From Nitzschia sp. pyKryTriq1 (lineage: Eukaryota > Bacillariophyta > Bacillariophyceae > Bacillariales > Bacillariaceae), in NCBI GenBank assembly GCA_956465555.1, contig OY101119.1:2404629-2468628 (forward strand): 64,000 bases of DNA, in the 5' to 3' direction. The notes beneath the pieces are model-generated. The model worked only from the letters and a program-made list of their open reading frames with translations, ran no database searches and was not told the DNA's origin. Shown here one piece after another: positions 59,514-64,000 of this stretch; positions within the stretch are counted from its first letter, which is position 1; each line of letters begins with the position of its first letter. A program made the position numbers and the translations under genes.

Positions 59514-62500
59514 ATGCGACGACGACACATCGACGAAGATGAAACTCCTGCCGTTACCCGCCGTCGAAACAAGGCAGCAGATAGCCGCCATGGCTTTGGG
59601 TCTCCTCTAGGTATGGAATTAACCGACCGTGCAGCAGAAGAAGATCAGGTAGACCGCCAGCAGCAGCAGCAGCCCCAGCAGCGACAATTTGTTCGCAACT
59701 CGCCGCCCCAAGAATATCAGTCGATGCAAGCACTGGCAGATCTGGCTACACCGCATCGACCCATCGATACCATGTCGACCGAATCGGAAACACCAACACC
59801 CCCCGCTTTGACCCAACAAGGAGGAGACAGACCAACGCCACAGGATGTTTTTGATCAACTAGTGAGAGTGAACAACAATCGAGGAACCACCCCTGCTTCC
59901 CCTCCGAGAGACACGCCAGCGGTCGGAGCCATTCGGCCGCCTCCTTACACGGCCCGTAGAAAAAAAGCAGCCGAGCAGCAGCAGCAGCAAGGGGTCACTT
60001 TTCAACCAGGTACTTCGGTACGACATTATGTCGCTTCTCCACCTCGACCGACGAGTGGTTCGTTGTCGACACCTACGTTTCGACCGAATTCCTATGCCAG
60101 CCCCATGGCGTTGCAAGCGCTGCGGTCGCCAGCAGAATTAATCCCACCCAGAACAGGACAATCCTTTGGAAGTATTGATCCTATTCAAATGGGAACTCCT
60201 TCCACAGGGGGGAGTGGATTTCCGAGTCGATTAAGCGATGTGACCATGACTCCCGACAATAGAGGAAGAACAAACAACTACCCCGACCCCAACAACGATT
60301 CGGCCTCGGACAGCGATACCAGTGTGAAGGAACCCTTCTCGGATCAGGTAAAGTCCCTTAATAAGCTGCTACTCAGTACGGATAAGCGACTTGGAACTCT
60401 GGGAATCACCAACTGGTCTCCGGCTAGTAAGGATAATGACGACTTGACCCAGGAGGAGGAGGACTTGGAAGAGATTCGTCGACAATTGCAAGCAGAACTG
60501 TCCATGGTCGATTACAGTGTCTTGAAAGATGATTCTTCACCGGCGACGAGCACGTCTGGAAGTCGTCGCCGCTTTCCCGACGCTTTTCCTGACGATGAGC
60601 TGCAACTAAGTCCTATTATTGCATCGAGATTTTCCACACCGGATCAAAGCAAAGCGGCGACACCGCAAAGGTCGCCAGCACTGAATATTATGGCGGCATC
60701 TACAGTGGAGCGAAGGACCATTGTTTCTCCTCATGATGGATCCTCATCCTTATCAGCTTCCAATACCACTCCTACTAGTGCTACACTCAATGAGAGTAGG
60801 ACTAGCAGTCAAGTGCAGTCATTTTCCTCTATGAGCAAACAATCTTCGGCCGTTAATAAAAGAAGAGTGTCACCGCCTACTGACACCACAAGCCATAGCC
60901 GCAAAAGCCAATCATCGAGCAAAGAAAATGATGGCTCACCGACGCAGCAGCAACAGCAAAAGAAGAAATCGCTGCCTTCCAAAGTGCTCGTACCCACCCA
61001 GCAGGCTCAGCGACAGCAACAACAAAGGGCAGGTGATGGTGATTCTGCGAGAAAAGCAAGTCCTCCACCGACAACCACGCAGAAAGCGAGTCGTCGAAAG
61101 GAAAGCAAACAGAAAATTGCATCGCTGGTGCCAACGGAATCTGCTGTGGCCCACCAAGAAATGGAGAAGGATGCCGCCACGGAAGTTTCTCATGATGTTT
61201 CTCACCAGTCTTCATCATCTGGTTCCTCCGGGCGCTCATCTAAGTCCTTGCTGGAGCGATTTGGACTTCGAAAGTTAGGAGCCTCGCCTGTCAGTAAGCC
61301 AGGAGAAAGTGATCGAGCAGAAAGAGAGCGAACAGGCGGCAACGCGGCAGACACGGGAGGATACGAATCATCGAGCTCGGTACCAAGCACAGGATATGGA
61401 GATGCTGTGTCAACGTCGGCATCTGAAGACAGCTCCTTTTATTTTGAAGACCGTCATGGTACCGAGCCATTGCTATCCCCGAAAGAGACACCCTTATCTA
61501 AAACAATCCGTCGATTCGAGAAACAAATTGACGTCGACGACAACGACGAGGACCCCTCGCCAAAAAGCGAACAGGGAAGGAAATCATCGAAGACGGTCCG
61601 CCGAGAAATCGCACCTGAACCCCCAATGACAGATATCCGATTGGAAGATACAAAACAAGCCCCACCAACCAAAATGGAATCATCTTTTGGTGGAACTTCG
61701 CGTGCGCACGGAGTGTTGAATGCTTTGGACAGCCTTTTCCGTTCAGGGGCCGAGAAGAAAAAATCGACTCCAAGCAACATCAATCTTCTACCGAAGACTG
61801 TCGAGCGCTCCGACACAGCTTCATCCATTGGGGCCAATTCACTTGCCTTTCCAAGCGACGAACGAGAATATCCTCGGAAGAATCTCTCGTCCCAGCAGAA
61901 CGTGGCGCAGCCCAACACACAGTCGTCCCTTTTTGCAGCATCTGTCGCATTTCCTAACGATGACAGAGATAATCTTAGTGGGGGGAGACCGCCAGCAAAA
62001 CCGAAAGCAGTTGGCCGCCTTGGCTCACAGTCTTCGATCGGAAGCAAAACATTTCCGAGCGACGAGAGGGGCCATGGTCGTGAGAATCTTTCGATAAAAA
62101 CTGGTGGACGCCTTGCTTCGCAGTCGTCGGTCATGACCAGTACTGCACAATTCACAAGCGATGAGAGCCGTTCATCGAAAAGGAAAAAGGAAGCGGTGAT
62201 TCTTGAGACCAAACGTCGCCCATCCGATTTTTCGTCTCCTGAGAAAGATCAGCGAGGAGAGCTCGAGATTGCGCTGACGCCTGACAATCAAAACACGTCC
62301 AAAAAGGACAGCAACTGGCTTTTGCAGAACATCGGGTCTATTGGTAGTGCAAGTGGGCGAAGCCTCTCTCCAATTGTTCACGAAGACGACGATAAGGACC
62401 ACTTTACTGAAATTGGGATCTCCTCGTCAGATTCTGCCACAAAAGCCTTATTCTCGTCGTCTGGCGAAGAAGACAGCACGTTTGTTTTTGATCCAAGTCG

Positions 62501-64000
62501 ATTGCCAGGCTCATCTTCGGATGATACTGATCGTCGAAAAAAGAATGAATCTTTCACTGATATACCCAAGAAGAGAGCTCCTTCGACTTGTAGGAGGTTT
62601 TGTTGGTTACTCATCCTTCTGTTTGGAGCTGGATTGTCCATCGGAATTGCGCTGTACTTATCATTGGGTAGGACGGAACAGACTCCTTCTCCAACCGCAT
62701 CGCCCACGATCTCCCCTATGCCGTCTGCGACGCCCTTAAAAGCTCCGTCACCGTCGCCAACAGCAACGTCCGAGCCAGCCATGCCCTTTCCAACAAGGTC
62801 GCCCACTATTGCGCCAAGTGATGGCCCTACAAAATTCATCATCTCCTTCGAAAGTGTGTATGAAATTATAGTTTGGAATGGTGAAATCGACGATGTTCCT
62901 CCAGAAAGCTACGAGAATGATCTGATTAGAAGCATGGATAGACTTCTTGAAAAGATCTCGGAAAAATTTCGTTCTGACCCGAATAAAATGCTTCGAAGGC
63001 GACTTCAAGTTGCTCTCTTGCCATCATCTATCAATGGCATTACACCAACAAAATGTCCAAAGTCAAACGACTCGCTAGATAGATGCGAGAAGGTTTTTGC
63101 ATGGATTACTCTAGAAGATGCCGAAGACTCTTGGACGGATTTCAAGTTGGACCTAGAGTTGGCAATCGCCATTGGCCAGCTTCAGTTTGAGCTCAATCAG
63201 GTGAATCCTGAATCACCGGTCTCCATCCTCGATTTAGTGGAGGAGCCATCTCCTACGTCCTCCCCGATAGAACTTTCATCCCTTGTTCCCACGCAAACCC
63301 CTCCTCCCACTGAGTTTGCCCCTGTTCCCACACAAACCTCTACCCCCATTGAATTTGATTTGTTGGTGTTTTTGATGGAAAAGTCTTTCGACGATGGAGA
63401 AGCTCTAATGAATGAAGATTCCCCACAATACCAAGCGTTCTTGTGGCTTTCAGAAAATGCTAGAGTCGCCGACTACTCAGAGGATCGTTTACTTCAGCGA
63501 TATGCCTTGGCCACATTCTACTTCAGCACTCATGGCGAGAACTGGTTCTTCCAGGAATTGTGGCTTAGCAACGCGAATGAATGTTTGTGGTACAGCAGAA
63601 GTTCTAAGTCGTGCAATGAAGGTGGTCAAATGCAGAATCTTGAGTTGGACTACAATAACGTAAATGGAGTGCTACCACCAGAGCTCGGCCTATTGTCGAA
63701 CTCCTTGGAAAGACTGGTCTTACGTGGAGGGCCCGCATCGTTCTCTGGGGGGATTATTCCATCTGAACTCGGCTTGTTGACTGCGATGACGCATTTCTTT
63801 ATTCGTGGAAACCTTTACACTGGGTCTATTCCAACGGAACTGGGGCGGTGGACCTCATTACAACAATTCGACGTATCAAGAAACAACCTCAGCGGACCAA
63901 TTCCAACAGAATTTGGTGCTCTAGGAGAGTTGAACATCCTGGATACGAGCACTAACAAACTCACTGGGCTCATTCCGACTGAGCTTGGACGTTTGGAGCG
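59514..64000 (+). CDS. Single-pass LRR protein 3, partial at the right edge
   Basis: One open frame from the ATG at 59514 with no stop before 64000, giving at least 1495 aa. Residues 1-~1025 are cytosolic, disordered, Gln- and Ser-rich, with poly-Gln runs, repeated (A)FPSDERE/TFPSDERG-type motifs around 780-860, and SLLERFGLRKLG near 575. A membrane helix sits at ~1029-1051 (WLLILLFGAGLSIGIALYL), then a Pro/Ser/Thr stalk. Next is a ~120-residue domain not seen in LRR proteins 1 and 2 (starts FIISFESVYEIIVWNG, contains two Cys). A second stalk and the family LRR cap RYALATFYFSTHGENWFFQE with NECLW follow, and at least six GxIPxELG repeats run into the edge. It belongs to the same family, on the opposite strand. 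Confidence 0.85.
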   Translation, partial: MRRRHIDEDETPAVTRRRNKAADSRHGFGSPLGMELTDRAAEEDQVDRQQQQQPQQRQFVRNSPPQEYQSMQALADLATPHRPIDTMSTESETPTPPALTQQGGDRPTPQDVFDQLVRVNNNRGTTPASPPRDTPAVGAIRPPPYTARRKKAAEQQQQQGVTFQPGTSVRHYVASPPRPTSGSLSTPTFRPNSYASPMALQALRSPAELIPPRTGQSFGSIDPIQMGTPSTGGSGFPSRLSDVTMTPDNRGRTNNYPDPNNDSASDSDTSVKEPFSDQVKSLNKLLLSTDKRLGTLGITNWSPASKDNDDLTQEEEDLEEIRRQLQAELSMVDYSVLKDDSSPATSTSGSRRRFPDAFPDDELQLSPIIASRFSTPDQSKAATPQRSPALNIMAASTVERRTIVSPHDGSSSLSASNTTPTSATLNESRTSSQVQSFSSMSKQSSAVNKRRVSPPTDTTSHSRKSQSSSKENDGSPTQQQQQKKKSLPSKVLVPTQQAQRQQQQRAGDGDSARKASPPPTTTQKASRRKESKQKIASLVPTESAVAHQEMEKDAATEVSHDVSHQSSSSGSSGRSSKSLLERFGLRKLGASPVSKPGESDRAERERTGGNAADTGGYESSSSVPSTGYGDAVSTSASEDSSFYFEDRHGTEPLLSPKETPLSKTIRRFEKQIDVDDNDEDPSPKSEQGRKSSKTVRREIAPEPPMTDIRLEDTKQAPPTKMESSFGGTSRAHGVLNALDSLFRSGAEKKKSTPSNINLLPKTVERSDTASSIGANSLAFPSDEREYPRKNLSSQQNVAQPNTQSSLFAASVAFPNDDRDNLSGGRPPAKPKAVGRLGSQSSIGSKTFPSDERGHGRENLSIKTGGRLASQSSVMTSTAQFTSDESRSSKRKKEAVILETKRRPSDFSSPEKDQRGELEIALTPDNQNTSKKDSNWLLQNIGSIGSASGRSLSPIVHEDDDKDHFTEIGISSSDSATKALFSSSGEEDSTFVFDPSRLPGSSSDDTDRRKKNESFTDIPKKRAPSTCRRFCWLLILLFGAGLSIGIALYLSLGRTEQTPSPTASPTISPMPSATPLKAPSPSPTATSEPAMPFPTRSPTIAPSDGPTKFIISFESVYEIIVWNGEIDDVPPESYENDLIRSMDRLLEKISEKFRSDPNKMLRRRLQVALLPSSINGITPTKCPKSNDSLDRCEKVFAWITLEDAEDSWTDFKLDLELAIAIGQLQFELNQVNPESPVSILDLVEEPSPTSSPIELSSLVPTQTPPPTEFAPVPTQTSTPIEFDLLVFLMEKSFDDGEALMNEDSPQYQAFLWLSENARVADYSEDRLLQRYALATFYFSTHGENWFFQELWLSNANECLWYSRSSKSCNEGGQMQNLELDYNNVNGVLPPELGLLSNSLERLVLRGGPASFSGGIIPSELGLLTAMTHFFIRGNLYTGSIPTELGRWTSLQQFDVSRNNLSGPIPTEFGALGELNILDTSTNKLTGLIPTELGRLE

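Overview
The window looks like nuclear DNA of a diatom, most likely a pennate one. Supporting features are: compact genes with short GT-AG introns (75-132 bp); a two-step thylakoid-lumen targeting peptide on one protein; a multigene family of single-pass leucine-rich-repeat (LRR) proteins with long disordered cytosolic tails and Pro/Thr/Ser stalks; secreted and membrane-anchored PhoX-type proteins; a VTC polyphosphate polymerase; and a copia fossil that uses a half-tRNA primer site. The species cannot be named from the sequence alone.

Layout. 0-5.3 kb: a membrane-tailed aldehyde dehydrogenase (-), an ankyrin-like disordered protein (+) and a type II membrane sulfotransferase (-). 6-22 kb: a phosphorus-themed block. 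It holds a membrane-anchored PhoX-like protein, a tandem PstS-like phosphate-binding protein fixed to the membrane by a C-terminal helix, a three-exon SPX-VTC-DUF202 polyphosphate polymerase, and a secreted PhoX-like paralogue. The block also contains a small EF-hand-like mitochondrial protein, a mitoferrin-like carrier, and a 2.65-kb TTAA-flanked DNA transposon with two divergent ORFs. A degraded copy of the PstS-like gene lies further along, near 31.4 kb.

22-38 kb: a sulfotransferase gene interrupted by one in-frame stop, a tail-to-tail pair of 217-aa four-helix membrane paralogues, the propionyl-CoA carboxylase alpha subunit, a four-exon secreted acetylesterase, a TraB-family protein, perfect 159-bp direct repeats, a transposon-derived DUF7869-like gene, a thylakoid-lumen protein and a DUF4336 protein. 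38.2-39 kb holds a badly broken copia fossil.

39-64 kb: an unrecognised polytopic membrane protein, a coiled-coil/cyclophilin-like membrane protein, xylose isomerase, two LRR proteins on the minus strand, bifunctional aldehyde/alcohol dehydrogenase (ADHE), and a third LRR protein that runs off the right edge.

The genes suggest three themes. The first is acquisition (PhoX, PstS-like) and storage (VTC) of phosphate. The second is cell-surface recognition through kinase-less LRR proteins and surface sulfation. The third is carbon metabolism with bacterial-looking enzymes (xylose isomerase, ADHE). Intergenic DNA is marked throughout by islands rich in the palindrome GTAC (GTACCGGTAC-like strings).
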